From Hawksworthiomyces lignivorus (lineage: Eukaryota; Ascomycota; Sordariomycetes; Ophiostomatales; Ophiostomataceae): 64,000 bases of DNA. Under the pieces are notes generated by a model that had not been told where the DNA came from, made no database searches, and worked only from the letters and a program-made list of their open reading frames with translations. This document shows positions 45,907 through 58,700 of this stretch, in pieces; position 1 is the first letter of the stretch, and every line of letters begins with the position of its first letter. Made by a program: the position numbers and the translations under genes. Location: the NCBI GenBank assembly GCA_002917075.1, contig NTMA01000100.1:62001-126000 (forward strand), written 5' to 3'.

Positions 45907-47370
45907 ATGCAGCGAGCACAATCTGCCGTGGATTTTTCTAATCTACTGAACCCTTCTTCCGCTCCGTCGTCTTCTGCCTCTAGCGGCAGCAACGACTCTA
46001 TGCTTCACCAACACCTTCAGCAGCAGGACGAGCCTCGCGACGTCGAGATGGCCTCGGCTGGCTCCACGTCCGGCACCGCCGCTTCTGCAGCCGCTCTCCG
46101 CCCTAACGGACCTGTGCCTAACGGCCAGGCTACCGAGGCTACGCCTGAGATGCCACGGCCTTACAAGTGTCCTCTGTGCGATAAAGCATTCCACCGTCTT
46201 GAACATCAGACAAGACATATTCGCACCCATACCGGCGAGAAGCCGCACGCTTGCCAGTTCCCAGGTTGCAGCAAACGCTTCTCTCGTTCCGACGAGTTGA
46301 CGCGCCACTCGCGGATACACAACAACCCGAACTCTCGTCGTCATAACAAGGCCACCCATATCCCGCATGCTTCTTACAATCCAAACCCGGAAGGTCTGAT
46401 GCCGCCTCCAGCTGGTGCGAAGACCATCCGCTCTGCGCCTACCTCGGCCCTGGCTTCTCCCAACCATTCTCCTCCGCATAGCTATTCCTCGTACAGTCTG
46501 GCCAACGGCCTAAAGCCGTCATTCGGTAGCAGCAGCAGCACAAGCAACGGCCGTTTCGGGAACACAAGTCCGCCGCAGTCTCACCAAGGTATGGATATTG
46601 CCATGTTGGCCAAGGCTGCGCACCAGGTCGAGCGTGAGACACTCATGGGGCCTCCGTCGCACTTCTCTTCTCCATCATCTTCCCGCCACCACAGCCATAG
46701 CAGCCACAGCAGTCTCCACAGCGGTCACCATCACCATGGCCACCACACGAGCCCGCCATCGTTCTACGCACACTCGGTGCACTCTTCGCGTGGCCACCTC
46801 CCCTCGCTGTCTGCTTATCATATGTCGCGCAGCCACTCGCACGAGGATGGTCATCACACACCTGGCAGCGGCGGCAGCGGCGACGAACACTATTCTCACA
46901 CCTACCGCCATGCTAAGCGGTCACGGCCTAACTCCCCCAACTCGACAGCACCGTCTTCCCCGACGTTTTCACACGATTCTCTCTCGCCAACACCTGACCA
47001 TACACCGCTAGCCACGCCTGCCCACTCGCCGCGACTTCGTCCTTTCTCAAGCACATACGAGCTGCCGCCATTTCGCCAGCTGTCTCTGCAGTCACACACC
47101 ACGCCTGCTCTGGCTCCTCTTGAACCGCAGCCAGATTCTTTCAAGTACACGCAGCCCGCACCAATGGGCGGGGTACTGAAGACCAACAGCGGCATCTCGC
47201 TGAGTGACATCCTCAGTCGCCCTGACGGCTCGCAGAGAAAACTGCCTGTTCCCCAGGTGATGACCAAAGTGGTTCCAGATTTACTTATGCCGAGTGACGG
47301 CTTCAATCTGAGTGGTAGGAGTTCATCTTCTAACAGCATTTCCGGCGGTGACTTGATGGACCGGATGTGA
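45907..47370 (+). CDS. creA: Carbon catabolite repressor CreA/CRE1, C2H2 zinc-finger regulator
   Basis: Intronless frame of 487 aa starting [16 protein letters not shown], the conserved CreA/CRE1 N-terminus. Two C2H2 fingers follow: C88-x2-C91 to H108, joined by TGEKPHA, and C116-x4-C121 to H138 ([14 protein letters not shown]). This pair binds SYGGRG and shuts down alternative-carbon genes when glucose is present. After the fingers comes [12 protein letters not shown], the usual basic flank. The middle is a Ser/Pro/His-rich region (about residues 255-330) with many HH and SH pairs. It is followed by KRSRPNSP, a possible nuclear signal, and the conserved C-terminal blocks [13 protein letters not shown] and [18 protein letters not shown]. 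The protein is somewhat longer than the roughly 400-430 residues usual for the family, mainly through the His/Ser region. It stands alone between two gene deserts. Confidence 0.96.
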   Translation: MQRAQSAVDFSNLLNPSSAPSSSASSGSNDSMLHQHLQQQDEPRDVEMASAGSTSGTAASAAALRPNGPVPNGQATEATPEMPRPYKCPLCDKAFHRLEHQTRHIRTHTGEKPHACQFPGCSKRFSRSDELTRHSRIHNNPNSRRHNKATHIPHASYNPNPEGLMPPPAGAKTIRSAPTSALASPNHSPPHSYSSYSLANGLKPSFGSSSSTSNGRFGNTSPPQSHQGMDIAMLAKAAHQVERETLMGPPSHFSSPSSSRHHSHSSHSSLHSGHHHHGHHTSPPSFYAHSVHSSRGHLPSLSAYHMSRSHSHEDGHHTPGSGGSGDEHYSHTYRHAKRSRPNSPNSTAPSSPTFSHDSLSPTPDHTPLATPAHSPRLRPFSSTYELPPFRQLSLQSHTTPALAPLEPQPDSFKYTQPAPMGGVLKTNSGISLSDILSRPDGSQRKLPVPQVMTKVVPDLLMPSDGFNLSGRSSSSNSISGGDLMDRM

Positions 47371-50300
47371 TTATAGAAAAAAGAGTTCTACTTCTGTTTT
47401 TTCATCTAATGCTCTTGCTCTTAAATTGGCAGCGAGCTTCTTTCCATGGATCTCTTGGGGCCAGTTTACTTGGCAATTCACGGCCGCCCCCCATCTGCGG
47501 GGACGTTGGAGATGATTTTATGACTCCACTTTTTCATCATTTGTCTTTTCTGGATTTCTGGTATCTTGGGCATTTTAATTATAGACTAGGAACTGAAGGG
47601 AGGGAATAATTATTATAGACTTGGGAGAAACCGTTGGCGTTTCAATGTTTTTTTCCTTTTGGTTCTTTATTTTCTGATCATTCTCATTTCAATTCTCATA
47701 TTTTCTTTCACTAAGCTTTCCGATCTATGGATGTGAAGGTCAGGGGATGGCAAACTTGCATGAAACTTCGATGACTGGGGAACACTTGTTGCAATATCCC
47801 AGGAACGAAGCAAAGACTCGACTAAGATGGCTAACGGATCTAGCCTGTTTACCTTCGCCTATACCACTATTAAAGCTTTCTCCTTTTTTTTATTAGAATT
47901 TTCTCCCATTTTTTACACCTAGGCTCTTCTCAGCGGAGAGTGAATTGGGGCACTCCTTAGGTCTACATACTATTTTTTATCTATACTTTCATAGGATTAG
48001 GAAGTATCATCAGCTGCAATATTCATCTTACTAGTATTTTTATTCCGCTGTTTCTAACTAATATCACCAACACTATACATACAAAACTAAGAAATTCCTG
48101 GCGCAACCTCCAAAGTAGAAGACGAATAATATAAGATTATATAGCTGTTCTATTGCATGTGGCAGAAATACTGCGATATATTGCTAATAATATTACCTTT
48201 TTTATTTTGGCTTTCACACACACCATAACTCGGGTGTTTTTAATTTAGCTCAATTGAGCCTCTTAAACAAGGACATTGGGGCGGTAAAGCAGATGTATTC
48301 AGCATCTTATTTGTCTTGATTTTAAACATTCTCCTTGCCTCTCATTAGCATGTTAATTCAGCCTCACAAAAAAAGCCCTGCGACCTAAAATACCAAGGCA
48401 AAAGAGGAAATAAAAAGATGTTGAGAAACAGCACTTTTACATGCATGTAATTGAATGGTTTACATTGGCACCATTGGACATGACGACCGCACCGTTTTAA
48501 TGGTTTGCGTATGCTGTCTTCTCGTCTATATTTTACCCTGGGGCTAAATTATCTGCTCCATTGACCTCTTCAAGGCCCTACGAATATTCCAAGACCTAGG
48601 GAAGCTGCGGAGTATGTTCACCGTGTTTATTTTTGCTCGTCATATTTTATTAGGGTCATCTACCATCAAACACGTACACACAAAATGAACTGTAGGTTTC
48701 ATTGCTAGATGTCGAGATAGACAAATATTTGCCGCATCGTCTACGAGGACCTTGTTTTCTCCTACCAATTGTAGCTTGAGTCGGAAACGTGTAATGACAC
48801 AAATTTACCACGAACAGGGAGTACAATCTAGGAAAATAATTTGCTACAATCGTCATAGTTACCGAAAGGGGTCATCCTTGCTACAAAGCGGGGGAGAATG
48901 TGAAGGGATCGTGTGTTTCTGTTTTTTTTTTTCTTGAATCGCCCCACGAATATTCTATTAGCGGCCTTCACGATAATACACGGTACGGGTTACCGACCAA
49001 GGTAAAAAGATGAGAAGGCGAGCCTAAACAAAATATCCGTGGTCCACCACCAGATCATTATCACTGCAACTCGTCTGGACCCCACCCCTCTCACTGAACC
49101 TCTTTCCCTCCACACACAAACTTTCACCGCAACTCTTCCTTCACGTAATGAGCACTCCATGATCTTTTCGCTCTTGAGCCGCAGCGAGCCGACGCGAAAG
49201 TCAAGCTAGCGAGGCAGCAATAAAGAAGGAAAGACAAACTTATGAAAACACGAGCGCGCTTACCGAGAGATGCGCTTGCTCATCGACATTTCCCTCTCGT
49301 CTTTCCCCTTTACTTTGATTGTTCTAGGAGAAGATACCTGTGCTAGATCTCCGCATCCTCTTTCCTTTCTTGACCATCGGTCCTTCTCTGTGACAAATAT
49401 GCCTTCTGTTTTAATCGCGGTCGCAATTACAGAACTTTCTCAGACCTCAATATCTCATTCTGCCCACACCCAAATGTGAATACGACCCCCACAAAATGTC
49501 CCCCTTCCCCCTTTCTCTGCCTCTGTTTCTACACAAAGGACGGCGAGGACGGGGTGAGTTGCACACCATCACACGGGCCGGTTACGTGGGGTTATCACGT
49601 TCTCTTTTGATTTCTCAGGCGCCGCGAGATCATGACACTCCTTTTCCGCTTTTGCCTACGAGTGCACCATAAATTCAGGTGCACTCTATTGAAACTCGTT
49701 TTTCACGGCTGCCACCCCATTCACGAAAGACACGTAGAGAAAACATACCTCCTAGGATGGGGCATTCTGTCGCAGGAAGAGGCGCGGCAGTCCATGGCGC
49801 TCTGCTTTGATAGCTTTATTCTAGCCTTCTCCCCCGCGCACCGAAAAGCGCCTAGACGGAACACGGCTCGCCATCGGCAAAACGTAAGACAGAATAAATT
49901 CTAGTACGCAGCAGCAAGTTCTCATCCGCGCCAATCAACCCCATCAGCTGCTGTCGCCCAATCAAACAGCGTCGTGCTGATGGCGTGCTCTGTTCATCGC
50001 TGGACTCTGCTCTTCGTGGCAGCATTCATAGTATCTAATAGCCAGCCAGCTATTGCGATCGTAGGGCAGAGGTGCCTCAGTGACTTTGACGAGCTTCTGT
50101 ATTATGTAAGATTGGAATATGTGTTGAGCACAGCGCCGGGGTGAGCATCTCTGTCTACCCCAGCAGATCATCTCGAGACAACGCAGGACGTACTGTGTTG
50201 TGTGTATGATGAGCGCGTCGCTCCCCAGCTCTGTGCTTTTTCTATGAACCTGGGCAATCGCATGTTTGGGAAAGAGCTCCACAAGCGAATCTTCTTCCAC

Positions 50301-51740
50301 CCCTCCCTAGATTATGTTTCCCATGGGTGAGGCAAGCTTTCGCTTTCCAAAACACACCGGTCTCTTCTACAAAAAAAAAAATATTTTCTTCTTCGGACGG
50401 ATCACGACCGTGGTTCAGTCAAGTTTGGGGAATAAGAGAAAAGAGAATAAAGGTGCATTGGGATGGCCTGACCCCAGAACTAGTCAACCTGGATGGCCCA
50501 ATGTCCTCCTCTCAGTAAAATTGGAAAGAAAATACAAGAAAACGCTGAAAAGGGGATTCATGGCTTTAGGTTGCGCACAAAACGGTCTGTTCACGTCTCT
50601 GTGAACCTTTTAACTGATTCAAAATCTTACCGGTTTCTTATCAAAAGAGCCAAATTTCCTGAATGGGAGCATGCGTAATCGCTGTTCGTCGTAATGCACT
50701 CATCTATCACAGGAGAAAGAGGAACTGAATAAGATTAGGACAAATTTCACGGCCAGATTTTGCGGACAGGAAGCCGACGACCCCCACGCTAAGGCGTTGA
50801 CAACCGAGATCTTGGGGTCAGGAGGGGAAATATGTTGCGGAGTATGTACTGCTAGGGGAGTACGCCAAGGGGCACTCTACGAGCATTCCGAACACATGTA
50901 TCACAGTGCCCTTCGGCTAAGAGTGCATTCACAGCGTACAAAGCAATCCCTACGTATCTAATGAAACCAAATGCGGTATGCCTGCGAGGTATGTTTTTGC
51001 TATGCTGCTTTTGGTTTGGGACGGCGAGAGAAACACAAGGAACAGGTGGACACGGACGATTATGAGGGGTGCTGTAACGCAAGTGTCAGAGGGCATCAAA
51101 TAAGTAAATGGACAAGATAAACAAAAGGGAACAGAAAGAGTTCAAAGCGTTATTGCTTGCTATTATCTCACCTTTTTCATGAGTACGTGTACTCCCTATG
51201 TGCGATGTTTATTCCGTATCAGGCCTACTCTGTACTCCGTATGTACTCATTATTGCAACTCTCTTCTCTCTTTTTTCCCTAGACGAGTGGCTCCTCGCGC
51301 CTCCGCACTGCACCCCTTCCCCTTGCCTGTTGCTGGTCTCTTTCAGCATGTCGTTTAATACGAGTATGTACATATTTTTCCATGCTCTGGTTTTTCCAGG
51401 TACCTTCTCTGGCACCCCTGTCTCAAAAACTGGGGGTCCTCAGCCCGGAACGCCTTCCCAAGAGCCAGCTCCTTGCTTCGAGTGGCACACAGGCGTATTG
51501 AGAAGCCCCGGCAAGCTAGGGACGAGACTCCGTGCCAGGACTTCTAGCCCCGCAAAGAATAAAAATAAACGTAAACCAAGCTGTCCGTCCCGGAGTTGAA
51601 CCAAGAACAGAAAGGGAAAAGAAAGCAAAAGAAAGTTACAAGAAAAATTGGAGGGGAGATCAGACAAGGTTGGCCTGTGTTCCAACATTACGGCTTTGAT
51701 CTCTGTCTGGACAAGGATGGAAAACAATGTCCGCGGCCTA

Positions 51741-51756
51741 TACTCCGTACTCCGTA
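51741..51756. repeat. Two overlapping copies of the dispersed TACTCCGTA motif
   Basis: Same (TACTCCG)2TA arrangement as at 34419-34434. A single exact copy lies about 500 bp to the left at 51233-51241. Confidence 0.9.
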
Positions 51757-54700
51757 TACTTTCCTAAAAGCTAGCCACGCACTCATATACATACAATGCT
51801 CATGGCAGCAATAATACTGATCGCTGGGTTATCCCTTGAAGTGAACTTGGACTGTGCTCCGGCTTTCCATAAGGTCTCAATCCTGGGGCCCAAAACAGAT
51901 CATACAAGCAAAGAGCGAAAGTGACAAGGGCCAAACGACAAGTGTCTAGTTGCCTGCCCGCAAGCATTCTGACTCTGCATTTTGCTCAATCAAGGTTCGA
52001 AAAAGACGACTGTGGTACGAAGCTGCAAGTTATACCAAGTGGTGAGGTTTTCGATAGAGATGGATCGGAACAGTGAAGGAATTTGGTAGGGAAATCAGAG
52101 GCCCGGTCGATCTTTACCGGCCCGTAGCTGCATCCAAATCACTGCGCATTTTCTTTGACTCTTAGCGTTGAAAAGCATTTGTCTTTAAGGAGCATCTTTG
52201 TAATGCAGATGGTGCATCTTTAGGCGTTGGCCTTTTGCAACTGAATAAGTGGTGCTTCTGCATGAGCATTTCGGCAAAACCGTCTGCAGCTCCATATCTG
52301 TTCTGCGACGTTCATCTCCGCTAATGTGCAATACTCTTTGCTTTTCGCCGAAGGTCTTAGAACAAGCAATTAGCCACATCACGCAATCAAGTACGTTTCA
52401 TTGTCTCTTATCGGTCAAACTTAAACAAGTATCGACGAGGACACAACTAGATAGTCGACAAAGAGTCAACAAGACGTAAAGGGAGGGGATGGAATACCTG
52501 ACGATGGGGAAAAAGCAAATAAAATAGCGGTGCAAGAAAACGCACGAATGATTGGGCTCGCAGATCACTTCGTCTTCACAGCAATCACTACATTTTAACT
52601 TTCTCTTTTCTTGCACAGTGCTTTCTTCTACAATTCTGTCAAGAACCAACCTCGAAAGAGTCTATATCATTCGATTCTAACTAGTATGTTTGTACACATG
52701 ACTTCTTCTCGCCACTTATTGGTATCACACAATCTTCCTCGCTTTGCCCTTTCTATTACATTTGCTGGAGCAAAATTCAAAACGAGGGAGAAAGAAGCCA
52801 TAACGATAACGATTGCCTTTTAGTTCTCGGGTGTAGACAGGGTTGTGATTTTATACTTTCAGATTACAGAAACGGTTTGTCTATTAATGTCTTGCTATGT
52901 CGTGTGTACATGGTAATACGGGGACCCCCTTTTTTTCTCATCCCCGTTCCCCGCCCCTTGTACATGTAAATCTCTCCTTTCATCGTTTCCGTTTCCGCAA
53001 GCGGGTTCGACCGTAGCTCCCTTTCATATTTCTTCTCATCGGCCCCGCAATTTGTATTAGCGGAGACCAAAAAGGTGACGGCGAAGACAGCATCCTTACA
53101 TTTGCAAGTAGCGAAGGGTTTCACCAATGCATATCCCTCTCTTGTCTTCCTGTCCTTTTTGTGGCTGGCCTTCAACATAGTCCTATTATCTTGTTTTGCT
53201 TCCTGCTTCCCCGGCATCGCCCTGCATGAATGTGAGTGCTACCAGAAGTCTCGCCCAGGCGGAGACCTGGGGTAGGGGGCGTGGTCCCAACGAAGAAAAG
53301 GAAATTGAGGCGTTCCTCACTGCATTTGCGCACAAAATGAGAACAAAAAAAAAAAGTAAACGTGCAAAACTGCTCTACAATGTAACTACTGTTTTTTCGC
53401 CGCACAAGTAGTGTTGCTGCTACCAAATCAAAAGCATGTTTTTTTGTTTTGTTTTTTTTGTTTTTTTTTTTTTAAATTGATGTGGCCGTGTTGTGCATCC
53501 CGTTTCCCCATCTCGCGTTCTTGTCGTGTGTCAAAAATCATCCCAACAAGACGGTGAAAGCAGTACAACTGCTAGGCTCCACTAGCCAGTTGCAGAGTAA
53601 AACAGCAAAAATCGACACTCGCAGGAATATATTCACATTACGGAGTACATATCGGGGCGAAATGACAACAGCCAAAGATGCGTGAACACTTTTGTGCACA
53701 CCATCTTTGGCGAGTCGTCCCACCTTCCGCCTCGACCTTCCTTTACCGCTAGTTTTGTTTCTAGCAGATAACGTTCCTACAATAAATTAATAAGTCGATT
53801 GGATTTTTTGGCATCTGAAGAGCCAAGGGCGTGTACGAATGTGATTGTTCGAGAGTGTGTCCACAAATGCACAACAAGATGGCGCTAGAGGCTGTGCAGA
53901 AAGCCAGATCAGGCTGACATCGAGGTTCTCTGTTAATAGACCACGTACAGCGTCTATCATGCAGAATGCCAAGGAGACGTAACCTCGTTCGATGCCAAAA
54001 CCAAAAAAATGAGATAAAATAAAATTTGCGTTCTTTGAGGCAACAGAGTGGCTTTCTTGAAAATGCGGTGTGCGAAATCCATGTCAGGTATTGAAGAGAA
54101 GCCTTAATCTTGGACACTGCAAGTCTTGAGATATAAACCGAATTGCACTCACTTTTTGTCATGTATGCCCAGAGACACTGGAAAGCACGGGATCCCGTCC
54201 ACTCTGCCCCTGTTAAACCAGTAATCGGCGGATTAGTAGTTGGGTCGGTGATGACCAGCGAATGTCCACTGCTGTAGTTTCCTTTTTTTTAAGAAACAAT
54301 ATCTTATTGCTTGTAGGTATTTTGCCTCGTTCTCTATTTTACACATCATCTGCTTCACTGAAAAAGGGCATCAGATTTCGACTGTGATCTGCCTTGTAAC
54401 CCCGTAAGTTTTTGTTTGATATTAATTGGATAGCCGATGGCCAACTAGCTGGATAGATTAGTGTGCATATGCAGATGTTCCCTTTCTGCCGGACAACACC
54501 GTTGAAAATAACCCTTTTCTCATGAATTCTGTGCTTTGGTGGCTTCTGACCTATTCAGTCGCTGTATGGTTTTTTTCTTTTGACGAAGATCCGGGAGGCA
54601 TCGCGGTCAGTGACATCAGGACATTCCCTTCTTCTACCTCGCCTTTGGATATCTTTTGCACTCCATTCTTAACTCCGAGATGTATGCTGTTTCTTTTGAA

Positions 54701-55770
54701 TCAAGACTCATTGCGCGTAGTTATCGACGGATAAAGCGGTTCAAAATAGTTTAAGATAACCCAAGGACAGACAACCCGGAGGCCCGGGAATGCGGCCGTC
54801 GCCGAGACGGAATTGCCCTCTCCTTGTTCATATGGGGGCATGTTTTGCCAAATTGGCGAGAACATATGGCAAACAATAATGATGTGACGTTTCCCGGTTC
54901 TTTTACCTGGAGAGTTTGTCATAATTCAAAATAGAATGGCTTTCCTTCACCCCTTATCTGCCTCATATCTATACTGTCCGACTTTTTTGTTCGGCTAAAA
55001 TGGCCCTGAACAACGACCAAGCCTGCTATTGTTCGTGTTATTCTTTTCGATAAGCCAATACTATTTTAAGCAGAGATCTCTAATTGGAAGAAGGACGGTG
55101 ATATCTTGGTTAGAACGACATCTTCGGGGGGAAAATCACCGAGCACACTGCAAAGTTCTCATGGCTCATCCTCCATGAACAGAGCTGGTGGTGTCTAGTT
55201 AATAGATGCCTATAAATTCAATGGAATTATCCCATTATTCACAAACATACGTTCAACTATTTATACAATCATATCATCCACGATAATTGCATAGAAACTG
55301 TGGCACTCTTTACGCCGTCCATCACTCTGAGCTTTTCCCCTCTCGCTCTACGGGTTGATAATAGCCGGAGAACTGCAGTCTAGTACATTATTCAGACGGC
55401 TGTCGATATCTCTCGCATTAGCCTTCGCCGTGTTTTCGACGAAAAATTTAGCGCCTTTACATAAAATTCAGTGCTCAGTAGACACGCTGCATGTCTGTTC
55501 GGGAGATAACGTTGAACGGTCGTAGAACTTTTGCGATTGGTGATATGCAAAAAGGGGAAAACATGTATCTCAATAAACAAAATCTAAAATAATTGAGACA
55601 GAAACTGAGCCATAGAAGTACATAGCTTGCGTGAGTAAGACGAGCTACTGTGCAGTTCCCTGTGAGAACAGTGCTATTCTCCCAGGTGGTCTTCAGTATA
55701 GTGAAAATAAACTCTCATCTTTATGAAATGTTCTAGAATCCAAACGAATGGTGGTGTACAATTCATACTT

Positions 55771-55794
55771 TTTCCAACTACATTTCCAACTACA
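55771..55794. repeat. Perfect 12-bp tandem duplication
   Basis: TTTCCAACTACA twice, head to tail, in AT-rich intergenic DNA. Probably slippage. Confidence 0.85.
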
Positions 55795-58700
55795 AGTTCT
55801 ACATACAATCCCTCCCCTGGCAGAAAGGCGAAAACAACGGCACATGGAAATAGAAGCTTTCCAGTGTTATAATGCAAGAAAGTTCTCGAAGTGGCAAACC
55901 TGGAGTATCTTCGAGATATGTTTATCCTTGGTCGCATTTTTGCTTGCTAATAATGACGAACTCACTGCTCCGGACAAACAAGCAATCAACGGCACATGGC
56001 ACATACTTTCCTGATTTTTCACCTCCTGTCCCGTGCCGCTTCTTTGTTTAGGAACTGGTTAGAATGTTTCTTGTTGTTCTCACTTCCACGAGCAAGGTGC
56101 TACCAGAGCAGCTAATTAATCATAAATTAGAGTAGAACAGAGAGACGACAGCACCACAAGTGAAATTGAGACAAGAGAAGCAGGCTATGTGGGAAATATA
56201 ATACTCTTTACTGACTAAGCGAGGCGTCGTGGGCAGATGGAAGAAATAGAAACGTGTCCTGTTTTTTGCCGTATCGATAAGTTTATTGGGTGCAGAAGTA
56301 AAGGAATGAAAACAATTACGAGCACTTCTACATAATCTAATGTTATGAGAGCCCGAGAAGCAGCACACAACTGTTTGGCTGCGTTCTAGAGGCAGCGACA
56401 TCGTATTTAACTCCGCTCCCAATATACTATATTTTGTTTACCGTCCGAGATGTTCACCCAGACGGCGGATCCGCTTTCACACGCGTACATATATATCTGC
56501 AGGTATCCTATTTTGTTTTTGTTTAATATTTAGTTATATTTGCGTACCAGCGTGTGCGTACATCGATATAAAATATAATGCAATACGTGTGTATTAGAGC
56601 GGGAAACGTGAGAGCTCGGGATCAAGGCATCGGCAGAGGTTGAGCTGGCCAAGAGATTGGTAAATTGTAGAAGGCACTGGAATGATTAAGAAAAGTTCAC
56701 CAGTACGCTGCACATGTAAATAACTATAAGAAAAAGTCTAGTGGCGGTACAAAGCTGCAGCGTACGTGTGCCAAGGGATATCAAGAAGAAAAATCTGCAG
56801 ATTCGCTTCGGTCCCGCGTCTTCAAAATTCTAGATACTGTTCTTTCGAAGATATTATGAGATAAAGGGGGGTGTTAATGGAGATGAGCGGAAGCTTATCG
56901 CATCTTTCTACACAATTTTTCTCTGTTCTTGCGTTAGATGACGGAGAAGGACTTGAAATATTTCACCATAAGGCAGAGATCTGACCGGTCATATCCAACT
57001 AGGAAAGCCTAATTGCTAGAATAGATGAAAGTTGGGGATCTTGTCGCCAAAAAAAAAAAAAAAATAGAAGCAGTCCAATACCCGTGTTGCAAATCTCAAA
57101 ACGAGCGCAAGCCGTCTTCCCCGTAAATTGACATGCATCTCGGTGAGAAACAGTGCAGGGGGGGTGGCAACAACATGGCGAAAGATGACAGGGAGAAGCG
57201 GAAAGAAGGTACAAAATTAAAAGAGATGAGCATGTGTTATTTTAAAGATTTTTCACCTTAATAAGTTGCGGTGTGAGTGTGTGCCTATTGGATTAGGGGG
57301 ACAGAAGAGGGCGGAGAAAAAGCACAAGTAAAAGGAGTTCAACAATTCCAGAACTACGCAAACCATAGAACTGGCTACTATAGTTGTTCTTATGTCTCTC
57401 CAACGTCTGCGCATCACTCGTGCAATCGTTTCTTTTCTTCTTTGCCCGTCTTACATATCTGCGACTTTGATAGAAAGGCTTGGGTCCTAACCAAGTCACA
57501 TCTTCTGCTTTTAAAGGGGAGGGAACTAACTGTCTCAAGATAATACTTTGCCGCACACTTGCATCTGCATGGCTCTTCTTGCCTTAATTTCGAAGGCTGG
57601 TAAAAGGCGAAGGTGCACGTCTACTAAAAGCAACATCGTAGTAACTCGAAGTATGGAATAAGCCGATTGAATAAACGCGTTGGAGGTAGGGTGTAATAGA
57701 GCAAAAGCGCAATATAGATTGCGTGGCGGGTACCTGGAATTCATATCTTATATACATCCACACCCATTTCTCGCTCTTCTGATCCTTCATTTTTGCAGTC
57801 TGTTAAGTGACAGACACCATCCTCCTACCCGCAGTAGTACTCTTGTTCCATTTTGCATCAAGACTTGCACGATAAACAGAAGCGCAATTCCGTTGGGCAG
57901 TTCTGATGAGTGAAAGTGCTCACCTTTATGCTAATTTTTTTCGGCGTTGATGACAACACAGAGGAACGGCCTTCATGCCTCCGTCAAAGGAGAAGTAAAA
58001 TGCACTGATCCAAGTGACGATGAAAGACTAGAAAAGATGAAATATAAGAAAATGAGGAACAGGATTTTTGATCGGCGCTCGGAGCTACGGCAAGGCAAAA
58101 GAGGTAGCGGCGTCCCAGGAAGCCCCGACACACCGATTCATCTATCATAATCCAAGCCTTTCCATATGTACTAAGGCTAAAAAATCTTTTGCTGAAAAGA
58201 GTTTAAAAAACAAGCGTATTTACTAATAACACATGAATAACGATATAACCATAGTTCTTTGTGCTTGGTGTTCCTCAGGAGATATTTTCTATCGAACTAT
58301 TACATGACATACAAGACTTTGGAAATTTTGGGCTAAGCTGGTATATCGAAACTAAAGCAGCTTTACTTCTTGACCAAATCGGCTATTGCACGGAGCAATT
58401 CATTGTACATAATTTACTGTGCTTTTCTTTCTGTGAAGCAATCACTCGAGTTATCCATATTCTCGCCAACTTATGGCGTGGTTCTCTCCTCGGCTTGTTG
58501 AGAGATTTGCACCCTTGCGTCAAAGTAAATCTGTCGTAGCCGGATCTTTCTCCACCCCATTGCGAACATGGCTTATGAAGTCGCGGTGTGGCTAATATTG
58601 CCACAGTGGCCATGGAGTAAAAGAGAATCTCACGATAACAATATTCGAGCGGGCAGTTTCCTTGTTCTATCAGTATATGTTGTCTCGTTGTCTTTTGTCT

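Larger units (their letters stand above)
47371..58700. other. 11.3-kb gene desert downstream of creA
   Basis: The first few hundred bases are probably the creA 3' untranslated region; 47.6-48.4 kb is particularly AT-rich. Further right I find no frame with motifs, exon chains or coding composition. Structure seen: exact TACTCCGTA-type 9-mers at 51233, 51741, 51748 and 53639; GCGGAGTA variants at 48607 and 50838; a T-rich run at about 53440-53475; and a perfect 12-bp tandem repeat at 55771-55794. A 67-codon frame at 57947-58150 is Lys/Arg-rich but has no recognisable domain. Confidence 0.5.

Noticed and set aside
51575..51612. Possible tRNA T-arm on the reverse strand (GGTTCAACTCC with weak stem)
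   Set aside because: No A box or matching 5' acceptor strand is found at the right distance; the stem relies on two G-U pairs.
57947..58150. 67-codon Lys/Arg-rich frame, at first bZIP-like (KMRNRIFDRRSELRQGK)
   Set aside because: No leucine heptads or bZIP signature, AT-rich context and no neighbouring exon joins it.
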